The translations under genes were made by a program, and so were the position numbers. The notes below the pieces were generated by a model. It saw only the letters and a program-made list of their open reading frames with translations, made no database searches and was not told where the DNA came from. From Enchytraeus crypticus (lineage: Eukaryota; Annelida; Clitellata; Enchytraeida; Enchytraeidae), in NCBI GenBank assembly GCA_905160935.1, contig CAJHZI010000512.1, positions 602,001 through 666,000 of the forward strand: a stretch of DNA of 64,000 bases, in the 5' to 3' direction. How positions within the stretch are numbered: the first letter of the stretch is position 1; each line of letters starts with the position of its first letter. Of the stretch, positions 1-10,984 are shown one piece after another.

Positions 1-591
1 GAAGAAGACATCAATCAAATCAAAATCATAAATGCTTGCAGGAAAGATATCTATGTGGGGTATTTTCTCTATAGGCTTTATGAGATATATTTTTCGGTTC
101 CAATTTTGCTACGAAAATTGAGAATTGTTTAAGCTAAAGCGAAATATTGCCTACTTTACACTAATGCCTAATCGAGTAATGCCGATGTATAAGAACTATG
201 AATACAGCATACGTACTGGCCACAGAAATCTGCTTTTCTTAAAAAATGCAATCTAGATTGAGCTTCATAAAGCGCTGCTTAATGCAAAATGCTACAGTAG
301 CGCTGAATGGTCAGTGAAGGTAAAATTGCCTGGTGGTATATTGTCACAATTGGTCTAAACACAGAAATCAAAATCAGCACCACGTGGCTACAGGACTCTT
401 CACTGACACAGAAGCAAATCAAAAGGAAAATAAACATTCGAGAACATTTAAGAAGTCCCTCATATTCTGGCACTTGACAAAAAATGTACGGTAGAGTTTT
501 TATTTAGAATTACAAAATCCCATTTTATTAAAAATTATATAGAATTTTGATATCATAATAGTATATAAAGCTCAGTGGGTTCAAGGCACAC
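1..591. other. non-coding flank, no gene seen
   Basis: AT-rich sequence with no open frame that looks coding. A short minus-strand frame at 279-473 has no recognisable family, no splice context and a composition like its surroundings. It precedes, on the plus strand, the possible minus-strand exon at 592-711, so it would be that gene's intron or 3' side. Confidence 0.4.
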
Positions 592-711
592 CTGAAGATG
601 CTCATACTTGTTCTCAACCTGCTTCGGCTCATTTGAGTTCATGTCTCTGTCTGTATCAGGAGACTTATCCTGTTTCTTGGTCCTCAACACGATATGTATC
701 ACCGATCTTAT
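592..711 (-). CDS. possible internal exon (receptor-like cytoplasmic tail)
   Basis: A 40-codon minus-strand frame lies between a consensus acceptor (ATTTAG before 711) and a donor (CTTCAG/GTGTGC after 592). It has no stop and begins and ends in phase 0. The peptide is hydrophilic and charged (it includes KKQDKSPDTDRD and ENKYEHLQ), with a tyrosine in an acidic/polar setting. This resembles the intracellular tail of single-pass receptors, for example MEGF-type proteins. The family is not recognisable from 40 residues, and no flanking exon is visible in the window. The call rests on splice-site fit and composition only; a chance open frame is quite possible. Confidence 0.25.
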
Positions 712-1224
712 CTAAATGATAATTAATTATTAGCAATTGATTAGTAAAACAGCGGTGCAAACGTGATAAAAAAGGCGAGCAGCTACGCGTTACTTTACAC
801 AGCGATTCAAGCTTATAGAATATCAAATGGTGACTAAACAGTAGTTTGCGTAACTGTTAAGGTTTAAACAGTTGAGCTGTTGAACTTTAAACAGTTGATT
901 ATCTCACTAGTCAGTACGGCCATAAGTATAGAAAGTATAAAGTTTAAGTATAAATCTGTGCCGATCGTTTGGAAATTGGCATTAATTTTATAAATTGCCA
1001 TAGAGAATAAGCAGCGGTGTTTTGTAGCGCATTGACTGATAAATAAGAGGTTCTTGATTTGCATTCGCACTCACTTATCTAACGTTGCGCTCACTTGTGA
1101 GCAAGTACTCGATGCGTAAGTTGATCTCAAGACAGTGCAAACTTTTATGGAACGTGTATGCATGACGACAATAGTCATTATACATGTAGATGCCTTTTGA
1201 GATGTATTCTTATTCGTTTATATT

Positions 1225-1290
1225 TTTTCCTAATCCATCTTTTCTCCTAATCCATCTTTTCTCCTAATCCATCTTTTCTCCTAATGCATA
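1225..1290. repeat. short tandem repeat, about 17-bp unit
   Basis: Three to four copies of a unit containing CCTAATCCATCTTTTCT follow each other. The surrounding 712-2000 region holds no supportable gene. A SINE-II-like 3' end (GGAAACGGACGTTAAA) sits at about 1573-1590. Confidence 0.7.
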
Positions 1291-2019
1291 TTTTCTTCTA
1301 CAAGTAATCAATGTTATTTCCTAATGAATGTTGTCTCTTAAAGTTTCTCATATGATATTCTTCCCATACGTTTACTGCAGAAATTTTGTATGGTCAAGTT
1401 AAGTCATAATTCATAAATCTAGGCCTACATGCACATGTATGTGCAGCAACTTAGCTAATCTTCAGTAATGGCTACCGTGCTTGATCTAAACCATACACAT
1501 CATAATTGTTCTACTAGGCTGTATAGATCCAACCATCTATATGAGAAATCATATGTGACATTGCCTTATCTCAAGGAAACGGACGTTAAATTCTTATTGA
1601 TTGATTGACTGCAAAGAATGGTGGACAAAAGAAATTCAAATCATCGTGGGTATGTAGAGCATTTAAAAAATATTTTTGGAAACTTTTAGCTGATTCATTA
1701 TTGAAGATGTGCATAAACATCAAATATACTTTCGTGTTTAAAATAACTTTAAATAAAAAAGTTAATTAATTAAACCGATATGCAGTAGTTAATCCATTTA
1801 ACATAACCAGCATCTAGTTATATATTCAAATAGGCCAGATTTGGACTATATGTGACTGATCCTTTTAGTACATTGAAATATTAAATAAAATATTAGTTCA
1901 TATTACAAGATCTAACCTCTAGATGATATTAATAGTTGTACATGGCGTAGATAGTAATAAACCAAATTATAATAAATGTACAAAATTATTACAAATACCT
2001 CGCTGAGGCTGATACGAAT

Positions 2020-2988
2020 ATTATGAGTTCAGTCACAGTAGTTACAGAGTCCTAGTCCGTGCCTTCGAACATTCAACTTGCCTACAGATGCTATTACGTT
2101 TCTAATTTTATTGAATCAACTTCGCAGCATACAGCTCAACTATTGAGTGAAACAGGTGCAATAAAATAAACTGAAGCCCTCTGCACGAAAGAAAGTGCCT
2201 TTCTAGTTCCACGTATTGGTAACACAGGAGAGATGAGCGGTTTGGGAAACCCTGAAGAGTTTCATTAGTTAGTTAATTGATTAGATTAATGAGCTAATTG
2301 ATTAATTTCATTAATGAGAGAGAGAGAGAAGGAGAGAGAGAGAGAATTGTGTTTATTAATTTTTATCATGAATCAACACACAGATATAAGTAAGTTGATC
2401 AATCAAGATACAAATAAACGGTCATCAGTAAGAGAGAAATACACTCTATCTAGCTGATTACCTTATACAATGAAATAGCAGCAATGTGCATCTAAAATAT
2501 GACTAAAAACAAACGTGAAAAATCAAGTGAAGAAAAATAAAGATATTATCATAACTTAATGCAAGATTATAAAAATTGATATAAAGAAGTCTAATATTTG
2601 CTACTGTTGTCTGGGACTGTATTATTTCCACCAATCAGATGGTGCTTATATACATGTAATTTAGTAAGCCCTACTTATGAAGCACAGTTCCAGATATCAC
2701 TTGGAATTACATTCTAGATGGTGCAGCAAGAGTTGACAAATGAGTTTAAATCAGCTTGGTTAGATTTTTATATAGATACTTTGCGGATCTAATAAGCGTA
2801 GGGCAGTCATAGCAAGCAGGCTTTAAGTAGAATAGATTAACGGTTGAGCATGGCACAGAGCAAGGAGAGTTACAATTGTGGAAGATTATTTGCAAATCCG
2901 AAGATTTCTTAAGAATAATCTTATTATTATTATTAGGCAACGAATTATAAATAATATAGACCTAAAGGTAGTAGGCCCCCTATATGCA

Positions 2989-3019
<31 letters not shown>

Positions 3020-3023
3020 TTAA

Positions 3024-3066
<43 letters not shown>

Positions 3067-3560
3067 CAGTATATACATGTACATTACCTCACCCCCTCTC
3101 TTACGAATAATCTCACGTTGCTTGCATATTAAACAACCTTTATGCTCGATATTTCACACATTTTATCACTACTCATAAATGTGCCACAAAATATCACTTT
3201 AAGTCTTAAACGAATTCGCTCAAGCGAATTAAAATTTTCTTCCTTATGTTTGAGAGATATGGGCAACATGTAGGGCAAATATCTTCGGCTAAGCTTGCGA
3301 GCTATTAGTCTTTATGTAGCAATATAATGAAAATATATAAATCATATAATAAGTTATTTGTGTAATATATAATTTATATAATAATAATAGTAGCCTATTT
3401 TTGCTATACAATTAGGGTCCATGTAAGCTCAGGCGATTTAGGGGGAGCAGCATTTACTTTATTTATTAATTATCCTTTGCCTTATGCTTGTTCTTAGACT
3501 AAATTGTTTAATCCCTGTTGGGCCCGGGATACAATATATGACAAACCCCGTACGTATTTT
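2020..3560. repeat. diverged copy (X0) of a locally duplicated block
   Basis: Several stretches match the blocks at 8850-10600 and 20868-21900 in the same order. They include GATGCTATTACGTTTCTAAT at about 2088, the TTTGGGAAACCCTGAAGAGT word near 2241, the CCCTCTCTTACGAATAATCTC word near 3094, and a pair of words around CCGGGATACAATATAT near 3526. Divergence is strong and indels are many, so this looks like an old duplicate. A (GA)n tract at about 2317-2344 and a (TA)n tract at 2990-3062 are embedded in it. No coding capacity is seen. Confidence 0.45.
2990..3062. repeat. (TA)n microsatellite
   Basis: Nearly pure TA dinucleotides, interrupted by a short TTTAAAACA segment. The open frames across it are low-complexity artefacts. 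Confidence 0.9.
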
Positions 3561-4790
3561 AAGCGGTAACCAAAGAAACTAATGTTTGCATGGAAGAACT
3601 ACCACAGCAATTTAATTTGTTCCGACTTATGGGTTACATAGCACGACAACTTAAGGATAGCCTTCTCGATAACTTCAAATGGTTGCTCAAGTGAGTGATT
3701 AGATAAAGCACTCAGAATTCATTCCAACCATGTGTTCTTACAAATATTAAATTGTTCGTTGTTCCTAATCAATTCATAAAAGAGCAAAATGAGAATCAAT
3801 TTTGAATAAAATAGGTTCTTATTTAGCAATAAGCCGTTAGCATTCCAATATGCGGCACTAATAACATTCACAAATTTCAAACTTAGGCATAGCAAGTAGG
3901 CTATACTGTATATGTTAATAACTTAACATAGCATACCAAGTAGGCCATGTTGTTTCAATAAGTATTCTACATGTTGGCTGGTAATTAACCAACTCTTATA
4001 GAAGTCTTGATATTCGAGGTAGTTTAGACCTACTGCCTCATAAGTCCCAGCTTGGAGACGCTGTCTTTCTTGGTCTTGGTCTTGGTCTTAGTCACGAGGG
4101 GTCCAGTCTTGGTCTTGGATTTGGTTTTGGTGTTTTTATCTCGACTGCAAGTCTCAACTTATTGACAGCTTAGGAATAGTTATTAATTAGGAATAGTTAT
4201 TAATTAGGAATAGTTATTAATTAGGAATAGTTATTTAGTCATGGCGTCAAATGGTTCATCAAACTAGTGCTATTGCAAAACGTTAAATATGTTAATTTGA
4301 ATTGAATGATGTACATTTGACCTGCCTTTTGGCAGATATTAACATATTCAATTCATATATAGCCTACCTCTGTTGAATTTTAAAAAGTTATTCGTTTGAT
4401 TAATTTTAGCTCTAAGGCCATCTAAAAAGCGCTCCAATGATCAATAAGTTGTTCTCGTCATAACAATTATTTCCAATAGATACGAAAAACATTACAACTA
4501 CCAATATCTACGTAGAAGGGTATCGTCATTGGAAATAGTAAATATGCGGACTCATAAAACAGTCTTCATTCCATTTTGCTATTTTCTCAAAAGAATTTCT
4601 GTCATTGAGATGGTTAATTTAATACATGTATATCACTAACTATTTAATGCTTAATTCCATATTAGTTTGCCCATTACTTTTTCCATCACCCCGTTCATCA
4701 CTGTAAGCCCGTTAAGAATCGCCATATCAAATGGAACTACGTAAGTGTATTTTATAATATTGCCGGTTAGTAGTCAATCCAGGATGACAT
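3560..4790. other. intergenic stretch with a 17-bp tandem repeat
   Basis: No gene is supportable. There are four copies of the 17-bp unit TTAGGAATAGTTATTAA at about 4168-4232, and CTTGGTCTTGGTCTT-type slippage at about 4067-4130. The remainder is unremarkable AT-rich DNA downstream of the minus-strand gene at 4791-6401. Confidence 0.6.
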
Positions 4791-6401
4791 TTAGGGCGTA
4801 ATCACTTGAAATATCCTGAGAATGTTTGTTGCATTGTTTGAGATGCCCATCCAGAAGTAGTTAGGAGATTCTGCCAGAGCGAGTGTTCCGGATTCCTCAT
4901 CAAAACTCAATCCGACAATGTTACATCTCAGATCAAGAGATCCGTGACTATCGAAAACCTTGACCGTAGTGAGATCATGTCTCAACACGAGTATGAGAGG
5001 CTCGGGAACACAGTTAGCGAGAAAGATGTAGTCATCTGACACTGTGATATCGATATTGGTATTCAGAATAGGAAATATTTTATTCGCATATTCATCAGCA
5101 AGGTATCTTGCCTTGACGACGATACCGTCGCGGGTAACTGTGAGGAACGTTAAATAAAATATAAGGTCATAAGCGTAGTCCTGCGTAAGAGCTATTAGTA
5201 AAAACTGTCCGTTTTTAAGGAAGACTATTCGCAAAATAATAACGTATCTATTGTAAACTGGACGATAGTATAGCACTGTTCTGATTTGGTTTGCCATTTG
5301 ATTCAAGTGCGTTATATGCGTTTCATTGATCACCACGATATCTCCATTCTGTGCTAAACCTATACAATGAGCAGTGAAATCCAGTGTCTTCCATAATTCC
5401 CACCTGGAAAACTCTACCTCACTTGATCTCACTGACGGCCCCCATTTCCAGATCACGTGCCTACTGATAGTACGTCCTAGCAAGTAGGCTGAGTTCGTTT
5501 GAGGACTCATTAAAATCTGTTTTGCTTCGTAGAAATACGGGACGTCAGCAGATCGTAGAAGTCGGTGGCTTGAGGCGTCGTAGAAATAGGTAAGGTTTGA
5601 TGTTTCACATACAATAATTAACAGGTCCCTGGTGTTTCCAACAAAAACTCTCTGTCTCGGATGGGCATGAGATAGGCGATGAGCGTACGAGTTTCAAATC
5701 TACAAACATTTACATTTTAATACATTTTAAGATAGATATTAGGACGAATACTAACCAAATAAGTAAAATAGTTAAATAACTGCTCCATGGCTGAATTTGA
5801 GAATGACCGCCTTGATGTAGGCCTACCAATACAACCCTTTATGAATCAAAGGCCCACCTACTTGCAATATCGACGTGCATCGTTTGATTATAGGCTGACA
5901 ATCTGTAGGCCGGTATAATTTAAATTCTACATTTAGAATCAAACAAGCCTATAACTACAGCAAAATATAACATCATTGACTCGGAATGAAACTGATAGAT
6001 GAATTGATTGATGGAAGAAAATAAATTCATTCACTCAGCCATCCTTAAAGCCCTTCTTTATTTTGTGCATCCATTAGATATAAATCAGATACATAAACTT
6101 TGGAACATTGGACACATGAAATGAAGACAAATATTAGAATAAACGAAAACAATTAAAACCTACCAAAGCCAAAATATTGGTCGCTCTGGATTTTCTGCCC
6201 TAGCTGAATCGTATGCTGCGGTACGGTCGTCCAAACAATGACGTAGCAAATACTAACAGCTACAATGAGCGTAACGAGCTGGAGTATCAGAAATAGAGCC
6301 GCCGTGCGTCGAGTGAGTCCCGCTAATTTACAGCCACTCTCTTCCTCCAGTCCATCTGCTCTTGTACCTGCATGATTGGTGGAGCTAAGTGCAGCAGGCA
6401 C
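4791..6401 (-). CDS. hypothetical type II membrane protein with beta-propeller-like ectodomain
   Basis: Proposed two-exon gene. Exon 1 (6401-6164) starts MPAALSSTNH, has a polar N-terminus of about 32 residues, one hydrophobic segment at residues 33-58 (LFLILQLVTLIVAVSICYVI) with Arg-Arg just before it, and ends at a good donor (TTTG/GTAGGT, phase 1). Exon 2 is an open frame running down to the stop at 4791-4793; the last in-frame stop upstream is at 5694-5696. An acceptor ending GAGAG before 5647 restores phase and would give 364 aa in total. The exon 2 product has short repeated beta-strand patterns (GDIVVIN, GQFLLIAL, DGIVVKA, DDYIFLAN, GTLALAES), the sort seen in six-bladed NHL/SMP-30/TolB-like propellers. 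I do not recognise a specific family. The acceptor choice, and whether a middle exon exists, are uncertain. Confidence 0.4.
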
Positions 6402-6409
6402 CTTAGTTG

Positions 6410-6720
6410 ATAATCAATCAATCAATCAATCAATTAATCGATCAGTCAGTCAATCAGTAAAACATTAAATGTTGATCAATTTACCAACAAATCAATCAAT
6501 CTATCACTAAATCAAACAATCAATAAATTAATCAATCAATTTATCGATCGATCGATCAATCTATCAAGCAATTCAAAATGCAATCAAATAAACAATCAAT
6601 CAATCAATTAATACATTAAATCTATCAAACGATTAAATCTATCTATTAAATCAGTCAACCAACAATGTAATTAATCCATCAATTTAGAAAACTTGCAAAC
6701 AATCACTCAAACTGAATCAA
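6410..6720. repeat. degenerate (AATC)n array next to a start codon
   Basis: CAAT/AATC tetranucleotide repeats begin about 10 bp upstream, on the minus strand, of the start codon at 6401. They continue with decreasing purity for about 250-300 bp. Similar arrays stand just upstream of the start codons of P450 gene A (16985-17145) and pseudogene B (36885-37060). Confidence 0.85.
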
Positions 6721-7629
6721 AGCGCCACTAAGCAATAGTGTTTTTGAAATGATTACTAAAATTCTCATTTGAATTATAGCGAGCTACTACGAGTGCAATA
6801 ATTATAGTAGTCCAAGAGTAAAAGTGACGTCAAAAAGTCGTTGATGGCTGAGTGTAGGCGTGCAATTTATAAACTTATACCAGACAACTGCAAATTGAAT
6901 AAGAACAGCAGTAAACAAACACAAATTCGAATGACACAATCGACAATGACAACATCTAGCAAAGCCCATCCAAAATCTAATCCGACGAACAAAAAACCAA
7001 AATTTCTAAAACGATGCAAGTCGTATACCCAAAATGGCCGTCTGAAATAATGCTTCGGGGAAATGGAGGTTTACCTATCGGTTGAAACTCTGACGTGACG
7101 ATCCCCCAAGATTTAACAAATACATAGCAAATAGGCAAGTCTTCAAAGCAAGTCCTCAGTAGTCTATTGAATCTTTCATAGAAAGGCAAAGGCTGATGCT
7201 GATGAAAAGAAGTCTTACGAAGAGATGTTGGATTATTTATTTACAAAATCATCTGTACATGGAAAGTTCTCAAAAGTCCTTCTTCGTCCTACGCTGGAAA
7301 AGAAAGAATTCTATAATCGCGCTCAAAGGTAAAGTTAATCGATGGGTCCAAGACAAACCTGAGGGTATTCGTAATGGTGTTCATCAGTGGACTCCTCTTT
7401 CGAATTCATGTCTCTGCCTGATTCTGCAAATTGATCGAGATGCAGTGTCCTTAGAGCATTAGATACCACTGAACGTATTTAAGTAGATTACGTTTATCGC
7501 TGAGAAGTTATGAAGAATTCTAACAGCAGCTATACGAGTACAACACTACTACAAGAGTATAGTATGCCTGTACTCGACATATTTCGTATTATTTTTGCTT
7601 TGCTTCTAAATAACAGTTCAATTTGAATG

Positions 7630-7745
7630 TCTCGATAGTCTAGTGGTTGAAGGTGTAGATAACGTCATGAACTTTTAAATGACAGACTCTGAGATGAATT
7701 GAACTCTCGTGGGTTCGAATCCCGGCCGCGCTGATCTGAGAGTAA
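7630..7745 (+). mobile_element. tRNA-derived SINE (family SINE-I), 5' part
   Basis: A pol III B box (GGGTTCGAATCCC at about 7711-7723) follows a tRNA-like head. The sequence continues into the family-typical CTGATCTGAGAGTAAAAT. It matches the better-preserved copies at 7801-8040 and 52715-52960, so it is a SINE and not a functional tRNA: the acceptor stem and cloverleaf cannot be formed. Confidence 0.75.
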
Positions 7746-7800
7746 AATATTGGTCATTATTTAATACTGTAATCGGATGTCTAATATAATAATGATAATT

Positions 7801-8040
7801 GAATGTCTAAATAGCGTAGGGGTAACGTCATGAAATTTTAAATGACAAAGCCTGAGGTGAATTGAACCCTCGTGGGTTCGAATCCCGGCCGCGCTGCTCT
7901 GAGAGTAAAATATCGGTCATTCACTGGACTGGTTGCATGGAAAACGGACTAAATTGCCTAACGGATTTAACATGTGGTAATAAAAGTGATAGATAGCAGC
8001 GTAGTTGATCATTTCACTATAATTTGTGTCAATACTATTA
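7801..8040 (+). mobile_element. tRNA-derived SINE (family SINE-I), near full length
   Basis: An A-box-like TAGCGTAGGGG near 7813 is followed by the B box GGGTTCGAATCCC near 7874. Then comes a unique body with CATTCACTGGACTGGTT, a variant of the word TTTAAACATGTGGTA, and a 3' end TTGATCATTTCACTATAAT. Together with 7630-7745 it forms a tandem pair. Further copies are at 19945, 27843, 40700, 46230 and 52715. Confidence 0.8.
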
Positions 8041-8849
8041 TTATGACGTAAAGAGTTTTGTGAATATTAATCGAGATCTCTAGTTTATAAACTGACGGTT
8101 TCTCTTTAGAAATTCTGTAATGCGAAGATTTACTGGATGCATTAGTTTGATTAGAGTTCCTTATCAATCAATTTACTTCTACAACAATATTCTTAGAAAA
8201 TGTTCCGCTGATTCAGTCGTAATGTCTTACATAAACCACGTTACTTTCTTGATTTTGAATTTTATTTTACATGTTTTAAATTAAGAGAGTCTTTGATAAA
8301 ACTCACAGCGACGAACTTTGTCTATCTTAATTTTGACAATTTTATCTTTAAGAATTTTAGATTATACTGTTTAAATAAGCCTGTACATTTCTAACCGCTA
8401 ACTTTTAATATGTTTTTATGTGAATGGTTGTCGCGAGTGCCTGCCTGAGATTTACCCTGATTTTGCACATTTTATTTTGATGAATATCTGTATACGATGT
8501 TCTGTGGTGCAAAAATCAATGATTAAAATATGAATAAATATATAAAATAAAAACAAATAAATTGTTAGATGACTATATGGAAATTTTTGAAGAAGGAATT
8601 GATATTGGCGGTATACTTTAGAAAGATGTAAGATTTTCCCATGAAAAAGGTATTATTGCTAGCGGGTTAGCGACTGAACCTGTTAAAACCTTTTAATATT
8701 TTATATACGACGATCTAACCGATAAATGAAATTAATAGTTTAAATTACGTAAATAGTAAGAAATTGATTTTCAAAGTACGATAATAATATGACTAGTATT
8801 ACAAATTTTACTAGAGGTAAGCTATACTGGCTGCAGATTCTTATTTCAG
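8041..8849. other. intergenic, nothing recognised
   Basis: AT-rich DNA without a convincing open frame, splice context or repeat structure on either strand. Confidence 0.4.
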
Positions 8850-10600
8850 ACTTCAAAAATGTAAATTTTCTTGTAGATGCTATTACAATTCTAATTTTAT
8901 TTCGATAACTTCGCCGCATATTGCTTATCGACAGAGTGTTATTTACTGAATAAGTTAAATTAAGGATTGACCGAATAAGCTCAACTTGAGAGAGTCTTTG
9001 TATTCGTACCTGTTGGTATTTCCAGAAAGATTTTAGCAGTCACGTCTGTGAGATGAATGGTTTGGGAAATCCTGAAGAGTTTTTTTAATTGGTAAATTGA
9101 TTTATTCCCTTAATTAGTTAATTACTACTACAAGTAGTAATATCAACGCTGATCTGAGCATGTCTGGCTGAGGTGAATGACATGTTGTTTTTAGCTGACC
9201 TACAAATAAACTCCAGATCATAATTTTTGAATTAAAACCGTATCGTCCATGACTAAAACTTTATGGAACAATCAAACAAAATTAATTATAAATGGTTTAG
9301 TTTAAATTAACGACCAAGAGGTAAGCCAATCTTCTAAACAGACAGTCAAGAATGATAGAATTCGTCAATGGTGGTGTAAATGTACGCATACCTCGAAAAA
9401 ACCTCACCCCTCTCTTAGAAATAATCTCACAGTGACGAACAAACTGTTTCAGCTCGTTATTTCACAAATGTGTTGGATTATGTCATCATTACTCATAAAT
9501 TCACTGTTATCAAATGAATTCAAGCAAGCGAGAAAAGCGTTACTAGTCAGCAATTATAGGCCTACATCATCATCCTACCTTCAATGCCAGTTTAACTAGG
9601 GTCGAGATGTGAATAGACTTTCCCCTATCCTCTCTGCCCCACACCATAGCATCAGTCAATCCCCTATTTTTCATTCCCTTTTTAATCACAGTCAATATAT
9701 AAGTAGAGCACATTAGCCATTAATTACTCTCACATATAATGAAGTAGTACTTGGGTTACCTTATTGAAAATTTAGGCTCACGGTGTATTATTTTTACAGA
9801 GGAGCATTTACCTTTATAAATACTGATTCTCTTTTGCCTTAATGGCATTTGTTTTTAGATCAAAGCCCTTAATCCGTGTTGTGTCCGGGCTACAAACATA
9901 CTTAACCAACCGTGCACTGCACATGTACATTCATATTTTTGTAAAATTTCGAAGAAAGAATATGGGCTTACTGGAACAATTGATAAAATTATCAACAATC
10001 ACTAATAACAATGGAGAGGAATAGAGGAAATAACGAAACGCACGAATCAGCTATGTAGCACATGCGGTACGTCATGTGTGTAACTATACGAACAAAAAAC
10101 AAACAAACAGCAATCATTCATCATGAAAAATAAAATCTAATCGAAATGTGAGAGATGCAAAAAATTAAACTATCTCATAACAAATATGAAAATTTATGAT
10201 AAATTTCATTTATAAATTAGGTTTAAATTTTGTATTTGGGGTGTTTAATTTGTCTGAAATTTTCAGGAGTGTTCTAATGATCTTTGAATGATTTCATAAT
10301 TTCTTCATCTCCACAGCAAGGGGCTGTATTGATCAGCAGGTGGGTTTCCAATATACACGTATATGTGTTTTTAGGCAGTTAAATTTCCTTCCTTCTGCAA
10401 AATATCACAGGGTTTCGGAAAGCGTCAATTTTTAAAAAATTTCATATAGTTAAACACATGACATACAGCAAGTGTTACATAGTTTCCTTTCTTAGTTCCT
10501 GTTTTTGTAGTTTTCGTTAATTTCTCCTTTGAGTCGTAATTTTGTGAAATACTTGTATGTTCAAATCACAGAAGCGGTTTACGCCTCCAAGGCATTAGGC
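8850..10600. repeat. duplicated block X1, downstream flank of gene A
   Basis: From about 9400 to 10560 this aligns collinearly with 20868-21900. Shared words include GTTTAACTAGGGTCG near 9590, TAATGAAGTAGTACTTGGGT near 9738, AAAATAAAAT near 10127, and GGTGGGTTTCCAATATACA near 10340. Fragments also match 2020-3560 and 29800-29985. It holds no supportable gene. Part of it (about 9565-9665, minus strand) is a copy of the (GAT)n-tailed dispersed repeat Rep-III. Confidence 0.7.
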
Positions 10601-10809
10601 TACTTATTGATGGTTTTTAAAAAAAAATTTTTTTCAACATGTACAATAAGAAATTGTTGACAAAGTTGGAATGTATAATTAATTAAAATTGATTAAGACT
10701 AGCTTAACTTATTGTAACGCTAAATCGTTCTTTTTGATTTTAAAGTTACGAAGACAGGGTATGACATTCGCGTGTGAATTCAAAGTTCAATTCCTTATGT
10801 AAATCAATT

Positions 10810-10920
10810 CCTCATGTTACATCAATTCATTATGTTAAATCAATTCCTTATGATAAATCAATTCATTATGTTAAATCAATTCATTATGTTAAATCAATTC
10901 ATTATGTTAAATCAATTCAG
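10810..10920. repeat. 18-bp tandem repeat in the 3' flank of gene A
   Basis: About six units of ATGTTAAATCAATTCATT lie just beyond the putative poly(A) region of gene A. Copy B (31330-31370) has only one or two units, so the expansion is specific to copy A. The plus-strand open frame over it is a repeat artefact. Confidence 0.85.
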
Positions 10921-10943
10921 TTTAAGATACTGCGCTGGGATTA

Positions 10944-10949
10944 TTTATT
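10944..10949 (-). promoter_or_regulatory. poly(A) signal of gene A
   Basis: An AATAAA hexamer on the minus strand lies about 36 nt after the gene A stop codon. The equivalent hexamer in pseudogene B is at 31408-31413. No canonical hexamer was seen close after the stops of genes C, D or E. Confidence 0.5.
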
Positions 10950-10984
10950 TTAAATTAATAAAATTAGCCTTAAACATATTTTGT

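Noticed and set aside
2878-3178. Two plus-strand ORFs rich in Ile-Tyr
   Set aside because: Translations of a (TA)n microsatellite; the same holds for frames at 28648-28874.
7182-7328. Plus-strand open segment (KADADEKKSYEEMLDYLF and onward) between an AG and a GTAAAG donor
   Set aside because: Exon-like composition and splice sites, but no partner exon, no family and low-information acceptor. It could be a chance frame, so it was not listed as a gene.
7711-7723. tRNA genes suggested by GGTTCGAATCC boxes
   Set aside because: No cloverleaf can be formed, and the boxes sit in a multi-copy SINE body, so these are SINEs.
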